From NCBI GenBank assembly GCA_036365455.1, contig JAWQUS010000003.1, positions 1,384,001-1,448,000 on the forward strand: a stretch of 64,000 nt of DNA, in the 5' to 3' direction. Below are positions 35,449 to 46,400 of this stretch, one piece after another (positions within the stretch are counted from its first letter, which is position 1; every line of letters starts with the position of its first letter). Position numbers and translations under genes: made by a program. The notes under the pieces are model-generated. The model did not search any database. It was not told the DNA's origin and saw nothing but the letters and a program-made list of their open reading frames with translations. The stretch is from Macrosoma leucophasiata (taxonomy: Eukaryota > Arthropoda > Insecta > Lepidoptera > Hedylidae).

Positions 35449-35734
35449 TATTTTTTTAAGTTATGTAAGTGGCAAAAAAGCATGCAGTTCACATTGATGT
35501 TAAGTGATGACTGCAGCCTATAGACACCCACACAAAGACCGAGGTCAAAATGCAGATGCGTTACCACTCCTGAGGCCTAAAGTGTTTTTCCTCTGTGCCG
35601 GAAATTACAGGGCCGTACATTATCACCTGACCGGAACACGATAGTGCTGATCACTACCATTTAGCGGCAAGTATATTAGGTGATGCGGTGGTGCCTACGC
35701 CCGCGAGCTCCGTCACTGGAGCTCTACCACCAGT
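35449..35734 (-). mobile_element. SINE-like family S, full-length copy
   Basis: Complete copy on the - strand with a T-run (the poly-A tail) at its left end and the ACTGG... start at 35734. Confidence 0.9.
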
Positions 35735-35847
35735 ATTTTTTTTATATTTAAAGTTATCACTTTAAATATATAAAAAATCTTTATATATTTAAAGTGAGAT
35801 ATGTAATTACATACGTACGGATTATATGGAAATCTTTTCTAAGATAA

Positions 35848-36105
35848 CTAGATAAGAGTTGAATAACCTTCACCCTTCCACCGTGGATCTTCTATCCTTG
35901 AAAGAACTGCGTCGTAGGCATGGTGGTTCGGTAGCTCTTCACATGCCTGGGCCCTCAACTGGATAGTGGGCCCGGGGCCTAAGACTGGGTGCCGGTACCT
36001 AAAACAGATGCTTGCGGCAAGCCCGCAAACTAGATCTATGGGGGCCTCAGTAGGCTGGGGCCCGGTAAACGCCACCTCTAATATGGCTAGGTCGCTGGTC
36101 GTGGG
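35848..36105 (-). pseudogene. GC-rich coding-like relic, unidentified
   Basis: A GC-rich island in AT-rich spacer, open on the - strand for 75 codons (AFTGPQPTEAPIDLVCGLAA ... IEDPRWKGEGYSTLI). No known domain; probably a piece of a retroelement ORF. Confidence 0.35.
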
Positions 36106-36109
36106 TAAG

Positions 36110-37055
36110 TATATTAATTATTAATTATATTAAAAATATTGAGTTTCGAGTGTCTGTCACGTCTGTATCACGATACTCGCCGAAGTTCATTTCTTGGAAA
36201 TGCCAATTTTTATACTTTTTTATTTTGCTAAAATATGACGACGTATGGATGTAATATACTTCCGTAAATATACACATAGATACATAATATATGTATGTTC
36301 AAGTTTGTATACCTATTTAAAACAAAATTCTATAATATGTATTTTTTTCTTCTACTTAATATTTGTACTTAAAAAAAAGGAGAGACATTGCATACCTACT
36401 TGTTTTTTTTAATCATATTTATTTTTAATAAAATTTTTAAATTAGCAAATATCTACATGTTTTAGATTACAAGTTATGCAAATTACTTATTGAATTATTT
36501 AATACAATTTAAAAATAAGTTAGTAAGAGTTTTCTCAATAGTACCGATACCTAATTTTTGAATCAGCAAAATATTAGATAGTTTTGAAAAAGGTGGCGGA
36601 GAAAAACTACAAAGTTCTCCTTAAGTACCTACTTTATTGTTTTTTCTTCATAATAATATTGTGTTTTAATACGATGAATACACACATAAGTATTTGTACG
36701 ATTGGTATATGTATATGTACCTATCGTCCAAACCAGATCAAGCTGTAGGTAGTACCTTTCACCGCTGAGCAATAAGTCAATCCCCGAAATTATTATCAAT
36801 CTTATTTAAATCTACGAAATTAAGTACCCACCTACTTATAAATCTTATAATAATATACCCAACGGGTTACGGAGAAAATCAAATGTAAAAATATGAAATA
36901 TCAGTATTAGCAAATAGTCGGAATACGGCACAATTGAAGAATTATGTAATTATTAATACTGTTTGTATGTTATATCGATGATCTCTATAAATAATTAGTT
37001 TTAAGCTTTAAGTCATACGTATAAAATGTATTTCGCGTCGGTGTTAGTATGCCAA
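36110..37055. other. AT-rich intergenic spacer
   Basis: About 950 bp of very AT-rich DNA with short A and T runs; no gene or repeat end recognised. Confidence 0.55.
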
Positions 37056-37069
37056 CAATAATCATAGTA

Positions 37070-37272
37070 TTGCCTAACTAGCATGGTTGGCAATAGATGG
37101 CGCTGCTGCTACCATAAAGTAAGGCAATAAATGTGAAGGAAAGATTTGACAAATCGGGCAGGACTTCAGTAGCTCAATTGGAAGAGCGGCTGGACTAGAT
37201 TCCCAGTAGGCCCCGAGTTCGAGTCTCTCGAGTGAAGTCAAATTTTTCTTTCCATTTTTCTTTAAAATAAAT
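37070..37272 (+). mobile_element. tRNA-derived SINE, family A, with 13-bp target-site duplication
   Basis: Flanked by AATAATCATAGTA at 37057-37069 and 37273-37285 (perfect). The tRNA-like module (37163-37243: A box TAGCTCAATTGG, B box GAGTTCGAGTCT) lies about 90 bp inside the element rather than at its 5' end. Confidence 0.88.
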
Positions 37273-37494
37273 AATAATCATAGTACACCAGGAGTTCATG
37301 GCAAATTTTTCTATCGAAGAAAATCGTGGTTTACTAGAACACTTGTCTCATGCAGGTAAATAGAATATATGTACTTACTTTATATATTAGTTAAGTGATA
37401 GTTAAACAAATGGATCAGCTGGACTTAAGTGCAAAAAGTTGTTACTGGTCGCCTATACGCCTTCAGGGCGAGATAATCAGACCGCACTACAGGT

Positions 37495-37600
37495 ACCCAG
37501 CAAGAAATATGCCACGATTTTAGGAAAGAGACAATCGGCTAGTTTCGACTTCGTAGAGCGTTTATCTTTGTTGCACACTGCCATTGTCATTTTTTAAGAA
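37495..37600. mobile_element. MITE family M3, partial
   Basis: CAGCAAGAAATATGCCACGA and AGAGACAATCGGCTAGTTTC match one end of the M3 family. Confidence 0.65.
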
Positions 37601-37609
37601 CCTTCTACT

Positions 37610-38930
37610 GTAATTTTGAAGAGACACCCTTTGAGGCAGGCTCATTGTATATTTTAAATGGTAGTAGAAATCAATTTTTAACATAAAATATGTACTAACA
37701 TTAATTAATGTGAAAGAAAAAGCGTGGTACGAATATAAAGATCTCTATAAAAACAAAAAGGTATCCTATCCCAATCTTGTTCTTGGTTTTTCATAGTGGG
37801 CAATGTGAAACGACTATCTACACTTAGTAATAAAATATATAGAACGCCATGAACTCTTGTGGTAATATTTTTGTACCTACTTAATGTGATATTTTTATGT
37901 TCTGTTGCTTCTTAGTTTAGCCTAATACCTATACCTATTTTAGTTTGATATACCGGGTCAACCGCATAACTTCATCGCTTTTTTCCTGGATTAAATTTAT
38001 CGTTTCATTTCGCAGCGTAATAAAAGCATAAACCTATCTAATAAGCAACCCGGAGCCTAATTATGCTAACGAATAAGTCATAATTATCTTTGGATCGTGA
38101 TATTCGTGATTGAATCGCTCTGCTGCCTTGCCTCAACCAATGCGCTTAGTCTATGTAGCAAGTTAGCGGAGCGATTCATTGTACTTAATTACGTTTCCAG
38201 AATTAGGCCCCTGAATGTCGTTCTTTCAAATACGGTAAGAAAAAAAAGAAGTAAAAAAATTATGAAATCATAAACCTTATCCAGAACCAAAGCCGTTGGT
38301 TGGCGAATGGAAGAATAATTTCCAATGTAATGAATTATTGCATTATTGTCTTAAAAATTACATGTTTAACTTAATTGTTCTAGAATGTGTATTGATCTGT
38401 CTAGTCATTATTTAAGTGTTGTTTTAGGATCCGTTGCATTCGTAGCTTCGTAGATTTAGTATCTGTAAGAATCTTTAGTTGCGTTGTATCTATGATGGTT
38501 TAATTATTGAATTTCATACTTAACTACTACTTAACGGTACTTAACTGTCATTTTATGTATCTACAACTCATAGGTATGTCAGGGAACTCTCTGCTTATCT
38601 AAGATCAATCAAACATAACTTTTATTGCCATCACATAGGATGTGTCAACAGGCCCATATGGTCAACCGGCTAGTCCCCTGACAGTACGTGACCTCCGGCG
38701 ATACGAGCAAATAGAGAAGGATATTTAATATCCTGACAAATTTTCATATTCTGTGTAAGACTATGTATAATAATTTAAAGAATGTAGCGAACCAAAAAAC
38801 TGGTTCCACGTAATGTGGTGGACCATGGGCGGGGCTAAAATATGGGCGGCGAGTCAGGCTATTGGACGTTTCGTAGCCGCTCGGCGAAAAGATCTTGTCG
38901 CGACCATCGAATGCCACCATTGCTTATGTT
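37610..38930. other. Intergenic spacer, nothing recognised
   Basis: AT-rich, no coding pattern. A short GC-richer part near 38640-38900 precedes the hAT MITE without a supported gene. Confidence 0.5.
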
Positions 38931-38941
38931 GTAAGTGTGAG

Positions 38942-39270
38942 CAGTGCCGGATTAGCCAAATAGCAGGAGTAGCAAATGCTACGGGCCCCGTGCCAGTGCC
39001 CACAAAAAAACACAAATATGTAAAAAAAAACATAAATACACCTTAGTTATTCTCAAAGGGAGCGTTGACCACTAATTATATAGGTACCTATATTATTATG
39101 TTGCAAGTTGGCAATACCACAATACTTACAGGGGGAATCCTCTAAATTTGTTTTCGATTCCTTTTCGTAAATGTTGTTTTATTTACATCCTAAATTTCAG
39201 TAGGCAATGTAACTCTAGGGCCCCATGGTCACATTTGCTACGGGCCCCGCACCGGCTTTATCCGGCACTG
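38942..39270. mobile_element. hAT-type MITE (family M6)
   Basis: Ends CAGTGCCGGAT and ATCCGGCACTG with an 8-bp TSD AGTGTGAG at 38934-38941 and 39271-39278. CAGTG ends plus 8-bp TSD are typical of hAT. It carries GGGCCCC(G/A) blocks near both ends and codes for nothing. Confidence 0.92.
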
Positions 39271-39342
39271 AGTGTGAGTGTTTGATATGATTACAGTTAG
39301 TTTGTTTGTGTAACTGGAACCAAAATTGAAGCGATGATTGTA

Positions 39343-39482
39343 TAAGCCTGGGTTGCGCCACAACATTTGTTAAAGTTTTTAACATTTCACATCCTTCTCT
39401 AACTTAAGGAATTAAGTTAGAGAAGGATGTGCAATGTGACAATTACTTTAACTTTAACAAATGATGTGGTGCAACGCAGGCT
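39343..39482. mobile_element. MITE family M1, compact copy
   Basis: AAGCCTGGGTTGCGCCA and TGGTGCAACGCAGGCTT ends. The core is a perfect 20-bp hairpin (39388-39407 with 39412-39431, loop GGAA). Confidence 0.9.
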
Positions 39483-39737
39483 TAGATTTGCATTTCTAAA
39501 CATTATTATTCGTACATGTGTAGATCGCAATGATGTGCCGTTCCCTGGAACGTTTCCCAAGTGGGAATATAGGGGAAGATTATTTATAAAGATTATAAAA
39601 TGCTTCGTACAATATTTTACACTTGCCACCTCAGATTTAAACAAAATGTTTGATATCAGTTGGTACTATGTCACATTTTGTTATATGGCGTGCAAATTTA
39701 AATAATGAAGGAAGCAACAATCTTTATAAACATTTGA

Positions 39738-39930
39738 TGACATGGTTAGTCCAGCGGTGTGAGATGACCGTTTGATTCGAAGGGTAGCGGGTTCGATTCC
39801 CGCACCGGGACAAATATTTCTATGGTCTACAGATATTTGTTTCGGGTCTGGGTGTTTGTGTGTGTGTTGTATGTGTACAACGGCACCCACGACACAGGTT
39901 TATACCTACTGTGACTGTAATATAAAAAAA
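39738..39930 (+). mobile_element. tRNA-derived SINE, family C
   Basis: Head with A box TTAGTCCAGCGG and a perfect B box GGGTTCGATTCC, then CACCGGGACAAATATT and the body to a (T)AAAA-type end. Copies at 57430-57622 (reverse) and 58826-59287 (reverse, interrupted). Confidence 0.82.
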
Positions 39931-40516
39931 ACAATGTTCCCTTATGTTCCCACCTGGGGAACGCTTCCGGGAACGGCACATCACATAGGTCAAAATTCAC
40001 AGGCCACACTACAAATATGCTTGTCACGATTTTGATATGGCCCCATAATTGTTTATGTGTAAAATATAATAGAAGTTAAAACTCACTTCATATAATAATT
40101 TGATCAAAATCGAGCCAACTTCAGAACATTCAAATATAGCTTGAGTGACATGGCTTTAACATTTATATTTTGCTATGAGCATTTGTAAAGCACATTTTAA
40201 AGTAATGTTTACATCGAATGATAACGATGACTATGATATATTATTATGTTTTTTAAAAGATGCTATTAAAACTATGTATTTCAGAATAAATTGTTTTATT
40301 TCATCTTGCTTAAAAATTAAATTTCAAATAACATAAATATTTGCTTCAACACATGCATTTCCTGTAGTCTATTTATTAGTTAAATAAGGCTCACAGTATA
40401 TTTTATAAGCGTCGGGAAGTAACGACCCTATCACCCTCTGGTGGAGGTGAATTCTACCGCTAGGGCAGTCGGCCAACAATGCCGCCATTGTTCAAAACAA
40501 ACTATTCCAGAATCAG

Positions 40517-40797
40517 GCTGGTGGTAGAGATCCAGTGACGGAGCTCAAGGGTTTAGGTACCACCGCATTACCTAATATATTTGCAGCTAAATGGTAGTGT
40601 TCAGCACTACCGTGTTCCGGTCAGGTGGTAATGTACGGCCCTGTAATTTCCGGCACAGAGGCATAACACCTTAGGCCTCAGGAGTGGTAACGCATCTGTA
40701 TTTTGACCTTGGTCTTTGTGTCTATAGGCTGCAGTCATCACTTAACATCAATGTGAACTGCATGCTTGTTTGCCACTTTCATTGCATACAAAAAAAG
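40517..40797 (+). mobile_element. SINE-like family S copy
   Basis: Near full length; missing 10 bp (GTGGGTGTCT region) near the 3' end; ends in ACAAAAAAAG. Confidence 0.88.
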
Positions 40798-40799
40798 AA

Positions 40800-40917
40800 T
40801 CAGAATCAGAAATTCATTTATTAATTTAGGGTGACAGGCACCTCTTATGACACGTCAAAAACAAACAAAATAAATTAAAGTGAATAACAATTGATATACA
40901 TGTCAAACAAGATAAAA
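40800..40917 (+). repeat. Dispersed repeat R6 (unoccupied paralog)
   Basis: CAGAATCAGAAATTCATTTA through ATTTAGGGTGACAGGCACCT to ATACATGTCAAACAAG. The copy at 62211-62615 carries a hAT MITE at ATTTAGGG; this one does not. Confidence 0.85.
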
Positions 40918-41115
40918 AAAACTGGTTGCCTGTAAGGCGGTTTTACGGGCGAAGATTTTACGTGACAACGTCTTTTTCTCGGTAGAAAGGCATTCGCCGG
41001 TCCCGCAGGCCTCTCTCTCGTTCGGTGACTCATCGTTACGTTACCGGGCGTTACACTTTTTCATGAGTGACTCCGAGCCGCAAACTAATTTAAGACGTTG
41101 TCACGTCAAAAAATT
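40918..41115 (+). repeat. Dispersed repeat R2
   Basis: Near-identical to 8247-8455, indicating recent spread. Confidence 0.85.
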
Positions 41116-41127
41116 ATATATACTAGC

Positions 41128-41806
41128 TGACCCGGCCACGCGTTGCTGTGGCTAAAGTTTTTGTTATATTACATTATAGTAAACAATCTAAGAGGAACAA
41201 TAAGAGAACATCAGTCACGGAGTCCACTATGCTTTTTCACACAGATGGTATTTGTAAAAAAAATTGGTGATCTCCATTTGACTTTCTACTACTATAACCC
41301 TTTAGTACAATGAAATTATTTACGAACAAAGACGAAAATGTTGATGTCGGTATACAAATTCACTGGATTGAGATTTGAAGGGGAAGTACGTTGAACACAA
41401 TTAATTAAAATGACACTTGATATTAAGCAGAAATCAATAGGTACAAAATAAAAATTTATAGCGTCAACAACACGTGGTAAATAAGCTGTTTAAATGTAGC
41501 TTAAATGACATGTTTGTAGATTTACCATAGCAGCGCCATCTATTGATTACTTACTCAACCCAGTCGAAAGGTATCGACATCTGTTAGAATCATTTGGAGT
41601 TAACAGATAATTGTGACTGTCAAATAATAACAGACAAATAATTAGCAATAAATTAAAATTGCAACTATAATTTGAGATTTAAACTATCCTATCTCTCAAG
41701 TTGGATCGAACTGCACATGGTGTGCGAATTTTATTATAATCGGTTAAGTGGTTTAGGAGTCCATTGAGGACAAACATTGTGACACGAGATTTATATATAT
41801 TAAGAT
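41128..41806 (-). mobile_element. Helitron-like or RTE-like element, about 680 bp
   Basis: Begins ACTAGCTGACCCGGCCACGC and ends GATTTATATATATTAAGAT, with the common ATAATCGGTTAAGTGGTTTA motif near its end. The ends are like those of the shorter copies; the class is not certain. Confidence 0.5.
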
Positions 41807-41964
41807 ATCGTCATTAATCGTCAAGAACATCACTAAAATAAAACTAAACGTAATATACTAATGTAAATAAGTATTTCAGTAGAATGTCTCATTTCCCCTT
41901 TTACAAACAGATAACAAACAGTAAAAAGAAAAGAAAAAGAGTCATTCTTTGTCATTCACCGGCA

Positions 41965-42135
41965 CGCAACAGCACCCCGCGATAAAACTGCCGCTACTGT
42001 GCTGTGATCGGCATTCCACTTGCCGAGCGTGGCGGTTATGGCAATTTCTCCCAAAATGACGCACAAAACTGTTGACTTGAGGAAGAAGGCATTGTCCATC
42101 AGTGGGCGTCTTTCGGCTGGAGTGATGATGATGAA
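41965..42135 (+). repeat. Dispersed repeat R5
   Basis: GATAAAACTGCCGCTACTGT to GTCTTTCGGCTGGAGTGATG. Confidence 0.65.
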
Positions 42136-42169
42136 TATTTTAGTAATAATATTATTGCGGGCGATTTTA

Positions 42170-42462
42170 GTTTTTTTTTTTTTTTATGTAATGTAAGTGG
42201 CAAACAAGCATGCAGTTCACATTGATGTTAAGTGATGACTGCAGCCTATAGACACCCACATGAAGACCGAGGCCAAAATGCAGATGCGTTACCACTCCTG
42301 AGGCCTAAGGTGTTATGCCTCTGTGCCGCAAATTACAGGGCCGTACATTACCACCTGACCGGAACACGATACTGCTGAACACTACCATTTAGCGGCAAGT
42401 AAATTAGGTAATGCGGTGGTGCCTACGCCCGCGAGCTACGTCACTGGAGCTCTACCACCAGT
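42170..42462 (-). mobile_element. SINE-like family S, full-length copy
   Basis: - strand copy with a T-run at left (tail) and the ACTGG start at 42462. Confidence 0.9.
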
Positions 42463-42487
42463 ATATATAGTCATAAGTTTTATATTA

Positions 42488-42635
42488 ACCCCCTTATTCA
42501 TAAACGTATTTTAGCTAAAGTGTTGCTAATCTTACCTTTGTCTTTTTCTATCCCGCACATTTGACAATGCAACCGACAAAGACAAAGCATTCTATAGCTA
42601 AAACGTATCTAATATACGTTTATGAGTAAGGGGGT
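42488..42635. mobile_element. MITE family M2 (TIR ACCCCCTTATTCATAAACGT)
   Basis: 148 bp, inverted ends ACCCCCTTATTCATAAACGT and ACGTTTATGAGTAAGGGGGT, flanked by TA on both sides. Second copy at 52128-52264. TA duplication suggests a Tc1/mariner-type source. Confidence 0.88.
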
Positions 42636-42694
42636 TACAATATAAATAAATAAATATAATTATACACACTTATGTTCACTTGATGGAGTTAATT

Positions 42695-42840
42695 GACGAC
42701 CATTTTGATCAAGTTTTGACCAATACCGGACTACGGAAGCTTACGTAGGCAGTGTGCAGCAGAGATAACGCTCTATGAAGCCGAAACTAGCGGATTGTCA
42801 CTTTCATAGGCTCGATGCGCATAATTTCTTGATGAGAATA
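42695..42840. mobile_element. MITE family M3 copy
   Basis: GACCATTTTGATCAAGTTTT to ATAGGCTCGATGCGCATAAT. Lies 75 bp past the YJU2B stop codon, so it may provide 3' UTR sequence. Confidence 0.75.
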
Positions 42841-42915
42841 TTTTGAAGTACATACACTATAACTTTTAAACATACATACACTAATTGTATATCTTTGTAC
42901 TATACCATTCATATA

Positions 42916-43410
42916 TCATTCAGAACTCTCTCCACTAGAACTATAATCCCCAACCAACGATATACCTTTACTCTCAATTGTGACATTATTTGTAGTATTA
43001 TTACATATTTTTATTTTATTACTTCCTTCTGCAACTGTATCTATTTCAGGACTAACTACAGTTTCACTTCTACTATTTGTATCTTGGTTTTGATTATCAT
43101 TCTTGCTTCTTTTAACAGTTATACCCAAAGCATTCCTAGTCAAATGTGAACTTTTGCTCAAAGATTCCTCCTTTTTAAGCCCCCCAAAACTGGTCAAGAG
43201 TCCACAGGAACTGGTTAAAGCAGGACTGTTTAGGATTTTAGATCTGGTCGCATTTTGTTTCTCTTCTATAGACTTTGATGGCCGTAATGCTAGTAAAGAT
43301 GCCATGTTTCTGTCGTCTTCCGTTTCTGGCAGGAGGCTTATGTCAAGGGAAGACTTTGCTAAGAGTAAACCGTCATTCACTGCAGACTCTTCAAGTTCCT
43401 TTCGTCTTTT
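42916..43410 (-). CDS. YJU2B: YJU2B coding exon 3
   Basis: Acceptor TTTCAG at 43411-43416, 164 codons plus TGA. Starts with basic KRRKELEE, contains PETEDD, ends in a Ser/Glu-rich tail. Confidence 0.93.
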   Translation of the reverse strand, partial: KRRKELEESAVNDGLLLAKSSLDISLLPETEDDRNMASLLALRPSKSIEEKQNATRSKILNSPALTSSCGLLTSFGGLKKEESLSKSSHLTRNALGITVKRSKNDNQNQDTNSRSETVVSPEIDTVAEGSNKIKICNNTTNNVTIESKGISLVGDYSSSGESSE

Positions 43411-46400
43411 CTGAAAATGAAAAAAAAACTATTTATTATACAATATTGACAATTTGAATTGTGTGTGTTAATTTGGGGATAATATTTTACATATTTTAAT
43501 CTTTTACTGGTGGTAGAGCTCCAGTGACGGAGCTCGCGGGCGTAGGCACCACCGCATTACCTAATATACTTGCCGCTAAATGGTAGTGTTCAACACTATC
43601 GTGTTCCGGTCAGGTGGTAATGTACGGCCCTGTAATTTCCGGCACAGAGGCATAAGACCTTAGGCCTCAGAAGTGGTAACGCATCTGCATTTTGACCTTG
43701 GTCTTTGTGTAGGTGTCTATAGGCTGCAGTCATCACTTAACATCAATGTGAACTGCATGCTTGTTTACCACTTCCATTACATAAAAAGAAAAAAAAAAAA
43801 AATATTTATTTTAATTATTCAAATGTGAATCATACCATATATATATAGAGGTATGGAGGATGAAGGCTAACCAAACCAAGTCCACACAAGTCACATTTGC
43901 ACTCAGAAAAGGAGTCTGTCCTCCACTAATACTTAATGGGGAGAACATTCCTCGTGCCGATTCTGCCAAATATCTTGGAATACATCTCGATAGAAGACTG
44001 ACCTGGCGGACACATATCTGGAGTAAACGTAAACAACTAAACTCAACTCTTAGAAGTATATACTGGCTGGTTGGAAACAAATCACAGTTGTCAAACGAAA
44101 CCAAAATGGTAGTCTATAAAGCCATACGGTATAGAACTTTACTGGTGGTAGAGCTTCAGTGACGGTGACGGAGCGTAGGCACCACCGCATTACCTAATAT
44201 ACTTGCCGCTAAATGGTAGTGTTCAGCACTATCGTGTTCCGGTCAGGTGGTAATGTACGGCCCTGTAATTTCCGGCACAGAGGCATAACACCTTGGGCCT
44301 CAGGAGTGGTAACGCATCTGCATTTTGACCTTGGTCTTCATGTGGGTGTCTATAGGCTGCAGTCATCACTTAACATCAATGTGAACTGCATGCTTGTTTG
44401 CCACGCCCATTACATAAAAAAAAAAAAAAAAAAAAAAACTGTGGGGAACTGCAAGTAATAGCAACATTGAGATCCTGGAAAGGTTTCAGACCAAAGCTAT
44501 GAGATCGCTGTTTGGCATTCCAAAATGTATAAGTACTAAGTATATCTTGCATGACCTTGGGTTGGCAACAGTGAAACAGGAGATTAACCTGCGAAGTCAC
44601 AAATACCAGAGGAAGCTGGCTTCACATGCGAACGCTCTAGCAGCCCAGTTAGCAGGATCGGGAAGTAGACAATACACAAGACTGAGGAGGAACAGTGTCC
44701 CAACCTTACAGTACGGATTCCTAACAAAATAATGAGAAGAGGTCAATGGACTCTCAATCTCAGGTCATACCGCAAATCCAGACGAGTGTCGGTCAAGATA
44801 ACAAAAAGCTAAATGTTCCAAAACAGATTGCTGAGCTTAGCAGGATATAGAGAAAAAAAAAAATTAATTATTCAATTATATGTGAATCATACCAACCCTG
44901 AAATTTCTCCGCAAAGCACAATTGGCATCATAGTCATCTTTCCATACACTCTCATTCCTTCCAACCAGTCTTCCTAGTCTTGGTTTGTCCTGCTTACTAG
45001 CATCCTCATCACCGGTCTTGTGTTCAAGTTTGAACATAGCATCATCAAAAAGACGCTTTTGTGTTTCTTTAGTTTCAGGAACAATTTGGCCATTTTCTGT
45101 TGGGTCCCATCTGTTCTCTTGTCTTCTTGCTCCAGATACTATCACATAGTCTAGGTTCTGAAATGTAATGAAAATATTGAAATAGAAAATTGAAGTATGT
45201 AAATAAAGAAAAGAACTCTACTTTACCGGGTTGCGACCCGGCATATGTGAAATGCTGTTTTATATCATTCAAGCCATAAGGATGTTGTTTGTTGAGGCAA
45301 TTAACAAAACCCCCCTAATAGGCTCAAGCCTGCAATATTAATAATGAAAGAAGCTAATCACGAGAGGTATGTTAGGACCAGGATATCTGGCGCTCTGCAC
45401 TCTCTGCCTACCCCGTTAGGGACCTGGCGTGAAGATACATACATAAAGAACCAAATAAAATAACCATATATGCATACCTACATTATTGTGAGTGAACTGA
45501 AACTATCCTGCAGTCCATGGACATTTGCAAAAAAAAACTAAAAATCTCAATGCATATGAAGCCTTTAGCAAAATATTTTTTGCTGATTCTCTGATACATA
45601 GAGATTTATACATTAATATCTTTCATTAATGTATAAATGTGTATGAACGTGATGTTAAGAAGAACATATTAGATCTGGATTCGGACGCTGTTGGATGTGA
45701 TTGCATTAGTCATAAGATTATCCTTCCTCTCCTTGACTTCCTATGTCCTATCATAACCTCCATTATGAACCTTTCCATATCCTCTTGCTCTTTTCCTAAT
45801 GCATGGAAAGATGCATATATAATTCCATTGCCTAAAAAATCCAATCCTATATCTTGTTCTGACTATCGCTCTATCTCCATTCTTCCATTATTATCGAAAG
45901 TCCTAGAACGCCTTATCCACTCTCAGCTAAGTATCTATCTTGCTTATCATGCTATACTTAATCCTCTCCAATCAGGTTTCCGTCCGGGTCATAGTACGAC
46001 TACTGCACTGATCAAGATCACGGATGACATAAGGCTTGCTATGGATAACAAGCAGCTTACAGTTTTAACTTTATTAGATTTTAGCAATGCCTTTAATACG
46101 GTGGATTTAGATATTCTACTTGCTACTCTACGTTCTCTTAACATATCTCCGAGTGCAATTGACTGGTTTCATAGTTACTTGCGTGGGCGTCGGCAACGTA
46201 TACAGGCTGGGGATAGGTTCTCAACTTGGTGTACAACTGTTGCCGGAGTCCCGCAAGGTGGCGTGTTGTCTCCTCTTCTCTTTGCCATCTTCATTAATTT
46301 AATTACTCATTGTATATCTTCTCTCTACCACTTGTATGCAGATGATCTACAAATATATTCTCATACATCACTGGAAGATCTTCTAAGTGCACTTAATGCC

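Noticed and set aside
39745..39815. tRNA gene (good B box)
   Set aside because: Same body follows in copies at 57430 and 58826; D and anticodon arms do not fold cleanly.
42895..43414. Genes on the + strand at YJU2B exon 3
   Set aside because: Shadow frames of the conserved - strand exon.
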